Position numbers and translations under genes: made by a program
Assembly: GCF_009912395.1 (NCBI RefSeq)
Contig: NZ_WNDO01000011.1
Location: 102,429-166,428, forward strand
Direction: 5' to 3'
Origin: Luteibacter sp.
GTDB taxonomy: Bacteria; Pseudomonadota; Gammaproteobacteria; Xanthomonadales; Rhodanobacteraceae
Length of the DNA stretch: 64,000 nt
The notes under the pieces: model-generated
Told to the model about the DNA's origin: nothing
The model's database searches: none
What the model saw: only the letters and a program-made list of their open reading frames with translations
Part shown: piece after piece, positions 8,723 to 18,355 of the stretch
Layout: each line of letters opens with the position of its first letter
How positions within the stretch are numbered: position 1 is the stretch's first letter

Positions 8723-11647
8723 TTAGAACTTCTGCTGATATCCCATGTAGAAGTATCGATCGATGTCGAAAGCGGGGTTGTACGGCGGACTGCCGTTTCC
8801 GGCGCTGGACACGTTGTAGTACAGCGGCCCCTTGCGATCGAACAGGTTGTTGACGCCGATGCGGAAACTGCCGTTCCACGGCGCCTGCCAACGCAACTGG
8901 AGATCGTGGAAGGCGACCGCGCCCTTGCGGCTGAAACCGGCGGCACCCGTCAGCGCATTGGTCGCGCCCGGATCCGTACATTCCACCGACGGCGACCAGC
9001 AGGCGTCCTTCAGGCCGGAGAAGTAGCGCACCGTCCAGGTGGCACCGAAGCGCTGCCAACCCCAGTCCAGCGATAGGTTCGAGCGCAGCCGGTACAGGCC
9101 CTGCATGTTGTTCATGTAGCCCGCCAGCTGGCGCGGTGGCGCGCCGGCGCTGGTCGACTGCGAGTAGTCCTTCAGGTAGGTGCTGTCGGACGACAGGGTG
9201 AATTCGCCAAGGCGCGTGCTCGGCAGCCGGTAATGGATGCCCAGATCGTAGCCCTCGGTGCGCAGCGTGCCGAGGTTGGCGAGGCTTTCGTCCAGGGTGA
9301 CGATATGGCCGTCGCTGGCGCGGGTGAAACGGCCGCAGTAGGTCGGATCGTTACGAACGTAACAATAATTCAGGATGTCCGCCGCCAGGATCGGCGTGAT
9401 GACATCGCGGATGGCGATCTTGTAGTAATCGAGCGTCATGTCGAAGCCATCGACGTAGCTCGGGCTATAGACGATGCCGGCCGTGCGGGTGATCGACGAT
9501 TCCGGCTTCAGCGCGGGATTGGCGCCGGTACGGAAGGCGATGGGGTTCTGTCCGCCGCTCGACGAGTTGATCGCGGCCCCGCTCTGGTCGATCTGCCGGT
9601 AGCGTGCGGGAATGCCCGCGGCGGCGCAGCGCGCACGCACCGAGGCGTCGCTCGCGGCGGCGCCGTAACTGCTGTCGCAGGGATCCAGGAAGCTTTCGAA
9701 GCTTTCGCTGGTGCCAGCGTAGAGGTCGGCCACTGTGGGGGCGCGGAAGCCTTCGGCGTAGGTACCGCGGACCAGGAGGTCGTCGAAGGGCTTCCAGCGG
9801 AAGCTGTACTTGCTGCGCGTGCCGCCGCCAAAGGCGCTGTAGTGCGAATAGCGCGACGAGGCGTTCACCGCCAGCTCGTGCGCCAGGGGCAGGTTGGACA
9901 GCAGCGGCACGTCGAATTCGAGGTAGGCCTCGTTGACGATGTAGCCGCCTCGCGTCGGATCGCTGGCGAGCTGTGTCGTGTCCCCCGCGGAGTCGGCGGG
10001 GTAGGGCGTATAGCGGCCGTTCTCGTTGCGATGCTCCAGGCCTCCGGCGAGGCGCAGCGTGCCGGCCGGCAGGTCGACGAGACCGCCGGTGAGGTTGGCC
10101 GTGAAGTCGTTGGTGCGGGTCACCTGGTGCGAGGTGCCGGTGGAACCCACATAGCGCCAGACGGCATCGTCGGTGCCGCCAGGGCCCGCCAGGATGTTCC
10201 ACGGCACGCAGCCAGCGGCGCGATCCGCGGCGTTGGCACACACCACCTGGCCATTCACCACGGCGGTAGGGCCCAGTGCCTTGCGCGCGTTGACCAGGTT
10301 GATGTTGCCGCTGGACACCAGGCGCGAGCGCGCCTCGGAGTAAGCGTACGTGACGTCCCAGTTCCAGGTGTGCTCGCCCCACTGGAACGTGCCCTCGGCA
10401 CCGAGGTCGCCATGCAGCGTCTTGCTTTGTGACCAGTTGACGCGCGGCATCTCGACCGTGCGCCGGAAGAACGAGGTGGCGTAGCCGGGAAACGGGTTGT
10501 AGGCGTTGGCGGGGTCGATATACAGGCCGTCGGCGCGTCCGGAGGCGCTTTGCAGCGGATAACCGGCCGTGCGCCAGCGTGTGTCGCGCGCACCGTAGCT
10601 GGCCATGCCGCGCAGGGCGATGTCGTCGGTAAGGTTGTAGCGCCCGGTGGCAAACAGGTTGCGCAGCTTCGTCCCGCTGCGGAACGTGGTGTCACGCGTG
10701 GTGGCGTATTTGTCGGCGTTGCTGTTGGCGTCGTACGGATGGTAGTCGGCAAGGTTCGCCGGATTGCCCGCGACGCCGCCGGGATGGTCGATCACGTAGC
10801 GGTTGGGAGCCCACAGGCCATCCTGGGCGTAGTGCCCGGCGCCCGGCGTACCTGCCGCGCGCGGATCGACCACGCCGCCGTAGCCGCCCATGCCGTAACC
10901 GTCGCCCGGGTGGCGTGGACCGGAGGCGTAGCGGGTGAGATCGCGTTCGCGATCCATCAATTCACCGCCGTCCTCGTAGGTGGCTCCCAGGATCAGGGAC
11001 GAGCGCTCGGTGCTCTTGCCCCAGGTGAAGTTGCCGTTCTTCTGGCTGCCGTCACCCTTGCCGTTGACGCCGTAGAAGACATCGGCCGACGCGCCCTCGA
11101 AGCGGTCCGTGGTGATGATGTTGATGACGCCGCCAATGGCGTCGGAGCCGTAGATCGACGACGCGCCGTCCTTGAGCACCTCGATGCGCTCGACGATGGA
11201 GACGGGGATGGTCGACAGGTCGGTCAGGCCGCCCTGCGAGGTCGTCCATCGACGGCCGTTGACCAGTACGAGCGTGCGAACCGCGCCGAGATTGCGCAGG
11301 TTGGCGAACCGCCCGCCCGCGTCGTTGCTGGACGAGAGCGAGTCCTGGGAGGTGACTTCGGGGGTGGCTGCGAAGGGCATGCGCGAGACGATGTCGCCCA
11401 GGCTGGTGAGCCCGGTGGCCTGGATGGCCTCGCGATTCATGGTGAAGACCGGCTGGGCGGTCTCCACGTCCGTGCCACGGATGCGCGAGCCGGTGACGGT
11501 CACGTTCACCGGTGCGAGCATGGCGGCTGGCGATGGATCCTGTTGTGCGTGCGCCGGCGTGCCGGCGAGGCCGCCAACGAGCGCCAGCACCAGCGCCGAC
11601 CTTCGGCCCCCGCCGAAGTGGCCCCCGTGCCTGGAACTGACGTACAT
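8723..11647 (-). CDS. TonB-dependent receptor
   Basis: Outer-membrane TonB-dependent receptor of 974 residues. The N-terminus has a signal peptide (hydrophobic [12 protein letters not shown], cleavage near AHA-Q). A plug domain at about 45-190 contains the conserved LVLVNGRR and [14 protein letters not shown] motifs, followed by a 22-strand type barrel ending MGYQQKF with terminal Phe. Unlike its neighbour it lacks the N-terminal regulatory domain, so the two receptors are not recent duplicates. The substrate is unknown. The start at 11647 is the first that yields a signal peptide; its ribosome site GGGAG is about 13 bases away, a bit far. An S9 peptidase starts upstream on the same strand, which suggests peptide uptake and breakdown as an inference. 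Confidence 0.92.
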   Translation of the reverse strand: MYVSSRHGGHFGGGRRSALVLALVGGLAGTPAHAQQDPSPAAMLAPVNVTVTGSRIRGTDVETAQPVFTMNREAIQATGLTSLGDIVSRMPFAATPEVTSQDSLSSSNDAGGRFANLRNLGAVRTLVLVNGRRWTTSQGGLTDLSTIPVSIVERIEVLKDGASSIYGSDAIGGVINIITTDRFEGASADVFYGVNGKGDGSQKNGNFTWGKSTERSSLILGATYEDGGELMDRERDLTRYASGPRHPGDGYGMGGYGGVVDPRAAGTPGAGHYAQDGLWAPNRYVIDHPGGVAGNPANLADYHPYDANSNADKYATTRDTTFRSGTKLRNLFATGRYNLTDDIALRGMASYGARDTRWRTAGYPLQSASGRADGLYIDPANAYNPFPGYATSFFRRTVEMPRVNWSQSKTLHGDLGAEGTFQWGEHTWNWDVTYAYSEARSRLVSSGNINLVNARKALGPTAVVNGQVVCANAADRAAGCVPWNILAGPGGTDDAVWRYVGSTGTSHQVTRTNDFTANLTGGLVDLPAGTLRLAGGLEHRNENGRYTPYPADSAGDTTQLASDPTRGGYIVNEAYLEFDVPLLSNLPLAHELAVNASSRYSHYSAFGGGTRSKYSFRWKPFDDLLVRGTYAEGFRAPTVADLYAGTSESFESFLDPCDSSYGAAASDASVRARCAAAGIPARYRQIDQSGAAINSSSGGQNPIAFRTGANPALKPESSITRTAGIVYSPSYVDGFDMTLDYYKIAIRDVITPILAADILNYCYVRNDPTYCGRFTRASDGHIVTLDESLANLGTLRTEGYDLGIHYRLPSTRLGEFTLSSDSTYLKDYSQSTSAGAPPRQLAGYMNNMQGLYRLRSNLSLDWGWQRFGATWTVRYFSGLKDACWSPSVECTDPGATNALTGAAGFSRKGAVAFHDLQLRWQAPWNGSFRIGVNNLFDRKGPLYYNVSSAGNGSPPYNPAFDIDRYFYMGYQQKF

Positions 11648-11751
11648 AACCGACGAAAATCTCCCGATCCCCCGCCAGCCCTCACCCGGGGTCGACGATC
11701 CCGGGACCATAGCGCGGCCGGCGGGGGTGCGGCAACTGTCTTGGGCGGAAG

Positions 11752-13725
11752 TCAGGGCGCGGCGGGGGTGTTTCCGGTCGAGGTGCCGATGTTCCGGTCG
11801 AGGAAGGCCTGAAGTTTCGTATAGAACTCCTCGACGTTCTCCGGCTTGACGAAGCCATGGCGCTCGCCTGACTTGGTCAGGGTCTCGTAGGGCTTGTGCG
11901 CGGCGTCAAAGGCGGCCTTCATGGCCTTGAACTGGGCGAACGGGGCGCGCTCGTCGTCTTCGCCATGCACCAGCAGCACCGGGATCGTGATCTTGTCGGC
12001 CAGGTGGGTGGGGGAGTTGGCGGCCAGGTCGGCCTCGTCGCGGCCGATCACCGTGGTGAGGTAGCTGCGGCCGGTCTTGCGTGTCTTGATGTCGCCCTTG
12101 TTGTACATCATGTCCAGGTCGTAGATGCCGGCGTAGCCCACGGCGCACTTGAACAGGTCGGGCGCACGGGCGGCGGTCATCATCGCCGAGTAGCCGCCGA
12201 AGCTCGCGCCGTAGACACAGATGCGCTTTGAGTCCGCATAGTGCTGGCCGATGGCCCACTTTACGCCGTCGATCAGGTCCTCCTGGATGCGCGTGCCCCA
12301 CTTGAGCCAGCCCGCCTGCTCGAACGCGCTGCCGCGACCGCCCGATCCGCGATAGTTGACCTGCAGCACCAGGTAGCCCCGGTTGGCGAGGAACTGCGCA
12401 TCCTCGTCGTAGTACCAACTGTCCGAGATGCCGTGCGGGCCGCCGTGCGGCAGCAACACCATGGGCAGGTCGGTTTCCGCCTTGCCCTTCGGGAAGGTCA
12501 GGATGGCCTCCAGCTCCATGCCGTCGCTGGCCTTGAAGCGCAGCGACCGGCGCTCGGACATCTTCGCCGGGTCCATCCACGGCGCGACGGCGAACAGGTT
12601 GCGCACCTTGTACGTGTGCGTGTCGATCAGCATGTAGCGGCCCGGATCACGGTCGCTCATCACGGCGAAGAGCAACTGCGAGCCGTCTTCGCTGAAATCC
12701 ACGAAGCTCACGAAACTGCCGGGAAACTTGGCCGACAGCGCACGGTGCAGTTTGGATACGGTTTCGTTCTGGTCGAAGTAGGTCACCGTGGGGACGCCGG
12801 TTTCCGGCACGATGCCGAACGGGCGCAGCGGGGCTGGCGTCCACAGGCCGCCCGAGGTCACGTCGCTGAAGGCGTCACCACCCAGCCGCTTACGGTTGCC
12901 ACCGTCCTCGTCCTGCTCGACCAGTTCGCCACCCTTGCCGTCGGGGCTGTACTTCGCATAGATGCGCTGACTGCCCGATACCTGGGCGACGGGGCGGAAG
13001 CGCTGTCCCGTCACCTCGACGCCCAGCTTGGTCCAGCCAGCGCCGTCGCGATGGAACACCACGTACTTGTAGTCCTCGTCGGTGCCGAAAGCGAAGCGCG
13101 GGCTGCCGTCCTCGGCGAGCATGAAGCTCATGTCGCCCAGCCCAATGTCGGCTATCTGCCTGCGCGTGCTGCTCGTGGCATCCACGTCGTAGAGGGTGCT
13201 GCGGTTCTGGTCGGTCCACGACGTGGTCCGCATATAGAAGTGGCCGTTGGCCTTCGGCGGAATGCCCTCGATCTCGCCCCAGCCCCGGTCGGTGGCGCGG
13301 GTACCTGAGCGTCGACCCACGTTCTCGAAACCGTAGAGGTAATCGGGGTTCTTGCCGTCCATGTCAACGGACATCAGCTCGCCCGTGTAACGGGTGCTGC
13401 CGATGGAACCGTCCTGCTTGCCGCGGGCCACGACAATGCGCGTCGGGCTGACCCAGGCCATCGCGGCCGGGAGCTCGTAGGGTGGCATGCGGATGAGCGA
13501 CCTGGGCTGGCTCATGTCGTCCACGGCGTAGATCGCCATGCCGTGATTCTTGCCGTCCGGGTCGTGATAGATCACCGACAGGAACTTGCCGTCCGGCGAT
13601 AGTCGCGGCGAGGTCAACGGCGCCCGCCGGGCAAAGTCGGCGACGGGAATGATGTCGGCGGCGCTGGCCATGGATACGGCAAGCCCGAGCGCGGCCAGCA
13701 ACGGCCGTGCGACGCGATACGTCAT
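11752..13725 (-). CDS. S9-family prolyl oligopeptidase-like peptidase
   Basis: Exported serine peptidase of 657 residues. A signal peptide (ending SMASA) leads to a seven-bladed beta-propeller (about 25-390) and an alpha/beta hydrolase domain (about 400-645). The nucleophile is S508 in GASFGG; the charge relay is completed by Asp in VHGEDDERAP and His in GERHGF. Members cleave dipeptides or acyl-amino acids from short peptides, usually in the periplasm. The stop lies about 100 bases from the TonB receptor start on the same strand, so the two may be co-expressed. Confidence 0.92.
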   Translation of the reverse strand: MTYRVARPLLAALGLAVSMASAADIIPVADFARRAPLTSPRLSPDGKFLSVIYHDPDGKNHGMAIYAVDDMSQPRSLIRMPPYELPAAMAWVSPTRIVVARGKQDGSIGSTRYTGELMSVDMDGKNPDYLYGFENVGRRSGTRATDRGWGEIEGIPPKANGHFYMRTTSWTDQNRSTLYDVDATSSTRRQIADIGLGDMSFMLAEDGSPRFAFGTDEDYKYVVFHRDGAGWTKLGVEVTGQRFRPVAQVSGSQRIYAKYSPDGKGGELVEQDEDGGNRKRLGGDAFSDVTSGGLWTPAPLRPFGIVPETGVPTVTYFDQNETVSKLHRALSAKFPGSFVSFVDFSEDGSQLLFAVMSDRDPGRYMLIDTHTYKVRNLFAVAPWMDPAKMSERRSLRFKASDGMELEAILTFPKGKAETDLPMVLLPHGGPHGISDSWYYDEDAQFLANRGYLVLQVNYRGSGGRGSAFEQAGWLKWGTRIQEDLIDGVKWAIGQHYADSKRICVYGASFGGYSAMMTAARAPDLFKCAVGYAGIYDLDMMYNKGDIKTRKTGRSYLTTVIGRDEADLAANSPTHLADKITIPVLLVHGEDDERAPFAQFKAMKAAFDAAHKPYETLTKSGERHGFVKPENVEEFYTKLQAFLDRNIGTSTGNTPAAP

Positions 13726-13871
13726 ATGTGTTTCCCCTGGTTACGTCCTTGAGGCGCCATCCCCCCGGATGGCGCAGGCCTCGGATATAGCCGATTCGCC
13801 GTTTCCGGGCAAGGCGGCGGGACGCCGGGGCGAGGCGCTACACTTGCCGCCTGTTCCGATCTGGTCTGCCC

Positions 13872-14699
13872 ATGGATTCCCCGTTCGTCGTCAAATTCAA
13901 TTTGGTCGCCTTCTCGCTGGGGCCGATCGAAGTCCACTGGTACGGGTTGATGTACCTCGGGGGCTTCCTGGGGGGCTGGGCGCTGGGCGAGTATCGCCGC
14001 CGCAAGGGGCGCCTGCCGGTCAATTCGGATCGCTTCGGCGACCTCATGTTCTACGCCATGATGGGCGTGGTGATCGGCGGCCGCGTCGGCTACATGCTGT
14101 TCTACACGGCCATCGACTGGATCTGGACCGACCCCCTGGCCCTGTTCCGGGTCTGGACGGGCGGCATGTCCTTCCACGGCGGCCTGCTCGGCGTGCTGGT
14201 GGCTGGCCTATGGTGGTCCAAGCGCAACGGCGTGAAATTCTTCGACACCGTGGACTTCGTGGCGCCGCTGGTCCCTCTGGGCCTGGGCCTGGGACGCCTG
14301 GGCAACTTCATCAACGGCGAGCTGTGGGGCAAGCCCACCGACCTGCCCATCGGCATGATCTTCCCGAACGCGCCCGACGCGCTGCCGCGCCACCCGAACC
14401 CGCTCTACGAGTTCGCGCTGGAAGGCGTGGTGATGTTCACCGTGCTGTGGATCTTCTCGATGAAGCCGCGCCGTCGCTATGCGGTGTCGGGCCTGTTCGC
14501 GCTGCTCTACGGCATCTTCCGCTTCACCATCGAGTTCGTCCGCGTGCCGGACGCGCAGCTGGGTTACCTGGCCTTTGGCTGGGTCACGATGGGCCAGATC
14601 CTGTCGCTGCCGCTGATCGCCGTGGGCATCCTGTTGCTAGCCATGTCGCGCCGGGCGCCTTACGCGCCTGTCGCCCAGCCGGCCGCGACAACGAACTGA
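13872..14699 (+). CDS. lgt: Prolipoprotein diacylglyceryl transferase Lgt
   Basis: Inner-membrane enzyme that transfers diacylglycerol from phosphatidylglycerol to the lipobox cysteine of prolipoproteins, the first step of lipoprotein maturation. The 275-residue protein has about seven membrane helices and the Lgt signature [13 protein letters not shown] with the essential Arg and Asn. It lies 12 bases before thyA; the lgt-thyA order is conserved across many gammaproteobacteria. The partner enzyme lspA is also in this window (43.5 kb). Confidence 0.97.
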   Translation: MDSPFVVKFNLVAFSLGPIEVHWYGLMYLGGFLGGWALGEYRRRKGRLPVNSDRFGDLMFYAMMGVVIGGRVGYMLFYTAIDWIWTDPLALFRVWTGGMSFHGGLLGVLVAGLWWSKRNGVKFFDTVDFVAPLVPLGLGLGRLGNFINGELWGKPTDLPIGMIFPNAPDALPRHPNPLYEFALEGVVMFTVLWIFSMKPRRRYAVSGLFALLYGIFRFTIEFVRVPDAQLGYLAFGWVTMGQILSLPLIAVGILLLAMSRRAPYAPVAQPAATTN

Positions 14700-14711
14700 T
14701 ATCGTCAGCCC

Positions 14712-15506
14712 ATGCAGCCTTACCTCCAGCTTCTCCGCCACGTCCTCGACCACGGCACGGTCAAGTCGGACCGCACCGGCACCGGCACGCGCAGCGTGTT
14801 CGGCTGGCAGATGCGCTACGACCTGTCGAAGGGCTTTCCGCTCGTCACCACGAAGAAGCTGCACCTGCGCTCGATCGTGCACGAGCTGATCTGGTTCCTG
14901 CAGGGCGATACCAACATCGCCTACCTGAAGGAAAACGGGGTCAGCATCTGGGACGAATGGGCCGATGCCAACGGCGACCTGGGCCCGGTCTACGGCCGCC
15001 AGTGGCGCGCGTGGCCCACGGCCGACGGCAAGGTAGTCGACCAGATCGCCTGGGTGGTGGACGAGATCAAGCGCAACCCGGATTCGCGCCGTCTTATCGT
15101 CTCGGCATGGAACGTCGGCGAGCTGCCCAAGATGGCGCTCATGCCGTGCCATACGATGTTCCAGTTCTATGTGGCGGACGGCAAGCTGTCCTGCCAGCTC
15201 TACCAGCGCTCGGGCGATATCTTCCTCGGCGTGCCGTTCAACATCGCCAGCTACGCGCTGCTCACCCACATGATCGCGCAGGTCACCGGCCTGGAGCCGG
15301 GTGACTTCGTGCATACGCTGGGCGATGCCCACCTGTATTCGAACCACATCGAACAGGCGGAGAAACAGCTCACGCGTGAACCGCGCACGTTGCCGAAGCT
15401 GGTGTTGAATCCCGACGTGGCATCCATCTTCGATTTCCGTTTCGAAGACGTGTCCATCGTCGACTACGATCCGCATCCGGCCATCAAGGCGCCGGTCGCT
15501 GTTTGA
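14712..15506 (+). CDS. thyA: Thymidylate synthase
   Basis: Converts dUMP to dTMP with methylene-tetrahydrofolate, giving dihydrofolate. The 264 residues match the E. coli enzyme exactly in length, and the catalytic Cys is at the same position (C146 in MALMPCHT). The phosphate-binding RTGTGT loop (21-26) and [10 protein letters not shown] are present. It is coupled to lgt with a 12-base gap. The dihydrofolate it makes is recycled by FolA, encoded at 27.2 kb. Confidence 0.98.
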   Translation: MQPYLQLLRHVLDHGTVKSDRTGTGTRSVFGWQMRYDLSKGFPLVTTKKLHLRSIVHELIWFLQGDTNIAYLKENGVSIWDEWADANGDLGPVYGRQWRAWPTADGKVVDQIAWVVDEIKRNPDSRRLIVSAWNVGELPKMALMPCHTMFQFYVADGKLSCQLYQRSGDIFLGVPFNIASYALLTHMIAQVTGLEPGDFVHTLGDAHLYSNHIEQAEKQLTREPRTLPKLVLNPDVASIFDFRFEDVSIVDYDPHPAIKAPVAV

Positions 15507-15516
15507 GGCTACTCCG

Positions 15517-15546
15517 CCACGGATCGGGAGGTCTCCCGACCCGTGG
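15517..15546. terminator. Hairpin between convergent thyA and amidase genes
   Basis: CCACGG-N2-CGGGAG and CTCCCG-A-CCGTGG pair across a 2-base loop with one bulge. There is no T tract on either side, so termination is plausible but not certain. Confidence 0.45.
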
Positions 15547-15557
15547 CGCGGCCGTCG

Positions 15558-16985
15558 TTACGACGGGATACCCATGTTCGCGAGGCTCGGGTGCAGGTCG
15601 CGGACCGGACTCATGCTCTCCAGCAGGGCACCCAGGTGCAGGAGGGTGGACTCCGCGAACCAGGGCGACACCAGTTGCACGCCGATGGGAAGGCCCTCGT
15701 GGCTGGTACCGAATCGCAGCGAGAGTCCGGGCAGGCCGGTGACGTTCAACGGTGCAGTGGCATCCATGACATGCAATGAGAACACGGTTTGTCCGCCGAT
15801 GACGAACTCGGCGGCGTCGTGGCCGTGTCCGGCCACCGGCGTTACGGGGCAGAGCAGGGCATCGTAGCGTTGGAAATATTCGGCGAAGCCGTCGCGCATC
15901 CGTTCGATCTTCTGTTCGGCGATGACGAAGTCTTCGATCGAGGTGTCGGGGGTGTCGAAGACGGCCTGGACATGCTTGTAGACGAGATCTTCGTGTCCTG
16001 CGGTCACCTGGCGAAAAGCGGGCTTGGTTTCCATCGCCTGGATTTGCCAGAGCACCTCGAGCGCATTGATGTCCTCGAGCACGGGAATACGGACGGGCTC
16101 CACGGCGACGCCCGCACTCCTGAGCGCTTCGGCTGCCGCCTGGACGGTGGCAGCGACGTCCGCGTCCACGAGCCCGAAGCCTGGTTCCACGAGCCAGCCG
16201 ACACGTAGCGGTCGGCCCGGCGTCGCGCCGACGCCCGTGTCCACCGCGATCGGAGTGGTGGAGTGGCCGTCCGCGCCATCCGGCCCCGCCAGCAACGCGT
16301 AGGCCAGGGCGACGTCGCGTACAGAACGCGCGATCGGACCTGCATGCCAGAAACGACGTGGCACCCGCGGCCAGACACCTGTCATGGGAATGCGTCCGTG
16401 GGTCGCCTTGAGGCCCACCACGCCGGTCAGGGCGGCCGGCCCGCGAACCGAAATGGCGATGTCGGTCGCGAGCCCCAGCGGCGACATGCCTGCCGCGACC
16501 GCGGCCGACTCGCCTCCGCTGGAGCCGCCCGGTGAGCGGTCGCGGTTCCAGGGGTTCACCGTTCGGCCGGAAAGCAGGTTGTCGCTTTCGATCCAGAAGG
16601 AAAACTCGGGAAGATTGGTCTTGGCCAGGAGGATCCCACCCGCGCTCTTCATGCGTGCGATACCCGTCGCGTCGGTGTCGGGAATACGGCCCTTGAAGAT
16701 GGGTGATCCCAGTTGCGTCAGCACGCCGGCCACGTCGTACGAATCCTTGGCGGTGAAGGGCACGCCGTGCAACGGCCCCAATGCGTCGCCGGCCATGACG
16801 CGGGCCTCGGCATGTCGCGCCGCTTTCATGGCGTCGTCGGAGATCGTGACGACGGCATTGATGTGCGGGTTCGTCATCTCGATGCGATCAAGATGCGCCT
16901 GCATGACTTCGACGGGGGACACTTTCCTCGTGCGAATCAGTTCGGCAAGCCGCGTGGCGTCCTGGTGGACAAGTTCGTTGGTCAT
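15558..16985 (-). CDS. Amidase-signature family enzyme
   Basis: Probable amide-bond hydrolase of 475 residues. The amidase-signature core is clear: catalytic Lys in FTAKDSYDV (about 80), the Gly/Ser-rich stretch SPGGSSGGESAA with the cis-Ser (about 155), and the nucleophile Ser in ATDIAISVRGPAA (about 179). The usual motif reads DIGGSIR, so two glycines before the nucleophile are replaced by Ala-Ile here. The substrate is unknown; GatA is unlikely because no gatC/gatB are nearby. A TetR regulator is divergent, and a palindrome at 17032-17047 lies 47 bases from this start. Confidence 0.85.
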   Translation of the reverse strand: MTNELVHQDATRLAELIRTRKVSPVEVMQAHLDRIEMTNPHINAVVTISDDAMKAARHAEARVMAGDALGPLHGVPFTAKDSYDVAGVLTQLGSPIFKGRIPDTDATGIARMKSAGGILLAKTNLPEFSFWIESDNLLSGRTVNPWNRDRSPGGSSGGESAAVAAGMSPLGLATDIAISVRGPAALTGVVGLKATHGRIPMTGVWPRVPRRFWHAGPIARSVRDVALAYALLAGPDGADGHSTTPIAVDTGVGATPGRPLRVGWLVEPGFGLVDADVAATVQAAAEALRSAGVAVEPVRIPVLEDINALEVLWQIQAMETKPAFRQVTAGHEDLVYKHVQAVFDTPDTSIEDFVIAEQKIERMRDGFAEYFQRYDALLCPVTPVAGHGHDAAEFVIGGQTVFSLHVMDATAPLNVTGLPGLSLRFGTSHEGLPIGVQLVSPWFAESTLLHLGALLESMSPVRDLHPSLANMGIPS

Positions 16986-17031
16986 GGGATGTCTCGAAGG
17001 GAGAGGGGTAACAAATCGAGGCGCTGGACTA

Positions 17032-17047
17032 CCTAACGTTTGTTAGG
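17032..17047. promoter_or_regulatory. Probable TetR operator
   Basis: Perfect palindrome CCTAAC-GTTT-GTTAGG in the gap between the divergent amidase and TetR genes, 47 bases upstream of the amidase start. Size and position fit a TetR-family operator. Confidence 0.65.
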
Positions 17048-17221
17048 CGAAAGATAGTCGTCATTTCATGGGCTCGTCAACGCTTTTTTTTGTGTCCGGG
17101 TTTGGCCTGTGCCCTGGCTTTTGAGAGAATGTCGTCACGCGGACACTGGTCGAGGCCACTCGTCAGTCAATGCATGGGCCCTCCCACATGGGATGGGCTC
17201 CATTCAACGAGGGCATGGTTC

Positions 17222-17800
17222 GTGGAAAACCCAACTGGCAGGAATTCCAGGGATGCGATCCTGGATGCCGCGACGAAGATCGCCCAGGCGCATGGCTATG
17301 GTGGATTGAACCTGCGCGCGCTTGCGGAACAGGTGGGTATCAAGGCGGCAAGCCTCTATCACCATTTTCCGAGCAAGGCCGACCTGGCCACCGCCGTCGC
17401 CCGACGCTATTGGGAGGATGCGGCGGCTGGCCTCGACGCGCTGACGTCGAGGACGCCCGATCCCACCGAGCGCCTGCGGAAATACCCGGGAACGTTCCGC
17501 AAGGCGCTCGAGAACGACAATCGCATGTGCCTGTGCAGTTTCATGACGGCGGAGTCTGATGACCTTCCCGGTACGGTGATGAGCGAAATCGAGCGCTTCA
17601 ACGAGGTCAACGTCGACTGGTTGGGCAAGACCTTGCTTGAGGCTGGCGTTGTCGGTTCCAGGGACGCGAAAAAGAGGGCTCACGCCATCTTCGCCGCGGT
17701 GGCGGGTGCCCAGCTGATGGCGCGCGGACGGTCGGACATCAAGCTTTACGACACGCTGATCAAGAGCTACCAGGCCGCCGGCCTGTTGCCGCCACCGTAG
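17222..17800 (+). CDS. TetR/AcrR family regulator
   Basis: 192-residue TetR-type repressor. The N-terminal helix-turn-helix (about 10-55) contains LRALAEQVGIKAASLYHHFP, the standard recognition region. The C-terminal ligand domain includes a CLCSFM motif, so thiol or metal sensing is possible but unproven. The GTG at 17222 (EN-PTGRNSRDAIL) gives the usual family length and follows GAGGGC; longer starts from 17090 add a sequence unlike the family. It is divergent from the amidase gene and probably controls it through the palindrome at 17032. Confidence 0.85.
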   Translation: MENPTGRNSRDAILDAATKIAQAHGYGGLNLRALAEQVGIKAASLYHHFPSKADLATAVARRYWEDAAAGLDALTSRTPDPTERLRKYPGTFRKALENDNRMCLCSFMTAESDDLPGTVMSEIERFNEVNVDWLGKTLLEAGVVGSRDAKKRAHAIFAAVAGAQLMARGRSDIKLYDTLIKSYQAAGLLPPP

Positions 17801-17852
17801 GCGCCTGTTGACGATCGTCCGATCTGACATCCGGGAGTGATTGACAGTGGAA

Positions 17853-17898
17853 ATACGTGCATATACGCTTAATTTCAATTAGGCGCATATGCACGTAT
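17853..17898. promoter_or_regulatory. 46-base near-perfect palindrome, probable MarR operator
   Basis: Arms 17853-17868 and 17883-17898 are 16-base inverted repeats with one mismatch, around a 14-base AT-rich centre that is itself partly symmetric. The element ends 10 bases before the MarR start codon, where a self-regulating MarR repressor would bind. Confidence 0.75.
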
Positions 17899-17908
17899 CT
17901 GGAATCCC

Positions 17909-18355
17909 ATGACCACCTCCGTTCGACAGCGTGAAGAGTCGTCCTGCAACTGTGGCGCGCTGCGCAAGGCATCACGACGTGTGTCCAGGCTGTACGACGA
18001 AGCCCTGGCGCCCTCCGGCCTGGGCTCCAGCCAGCACACGATCCTGGCCGAAATCGCCCGATGGGGCGATCAGGCGCCCACGCTCTGGGAGCTGGCGCAC
18101 TACCTGGTGATGGACCGGACCACCATCGCCCGGAATCTTCGCCCTCTTGAACGAGAGGGATACGTCAGCGTGCGCCCGTCCGACGTCGATCGTCGAAGCA
18201 AGCTGGTCGGCCTGACCCCGGCGGGCAAGGCCAAGCTTGCGGAGTCGAAGGTGTACTGGTTGCAGGCGCAGAAAACCTTCGAGCGTAGTTTCGGGGTCGA
18301 CGAGGCGTCGCTGCTTCGTTCCCAGCTCCTGTCGATCGCCAACGCCAATGACTAA
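17909..18355 (+). CDS. MarR family regulator
   Basis: 148-residue winged-helix regulator. The wing and recognition helix are visible in LWELAHYLVMDRTTIARNLR (about 68-87) followed by PLEREGYVSV. The N-terminal CNC motif (13-15) before ALRKASRRVS is common in one MarR subgroup and could respond to oxidants. Its stop overlaps the next gene (efflux pump) by eight bases, so the regulator and pump form one transcript under the large palindrome at 17853-17898. Self-repression released by a small lipophilic or electrophilic molecule is the likely mode. Confidence 0.9.
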   Translation: MTTSVRQREESSCNCGALRKASRRVSRLYDEALAPSGLGSSQHTILAEIARWGDQAPTLWELAHYLVMDRTTIARNLRPLEREGYVSVRPSDVDRRSKLVGLTPAGKAKLAESKVYWLQAQKTFERSFGVDEASLLRSQLLSIANAND

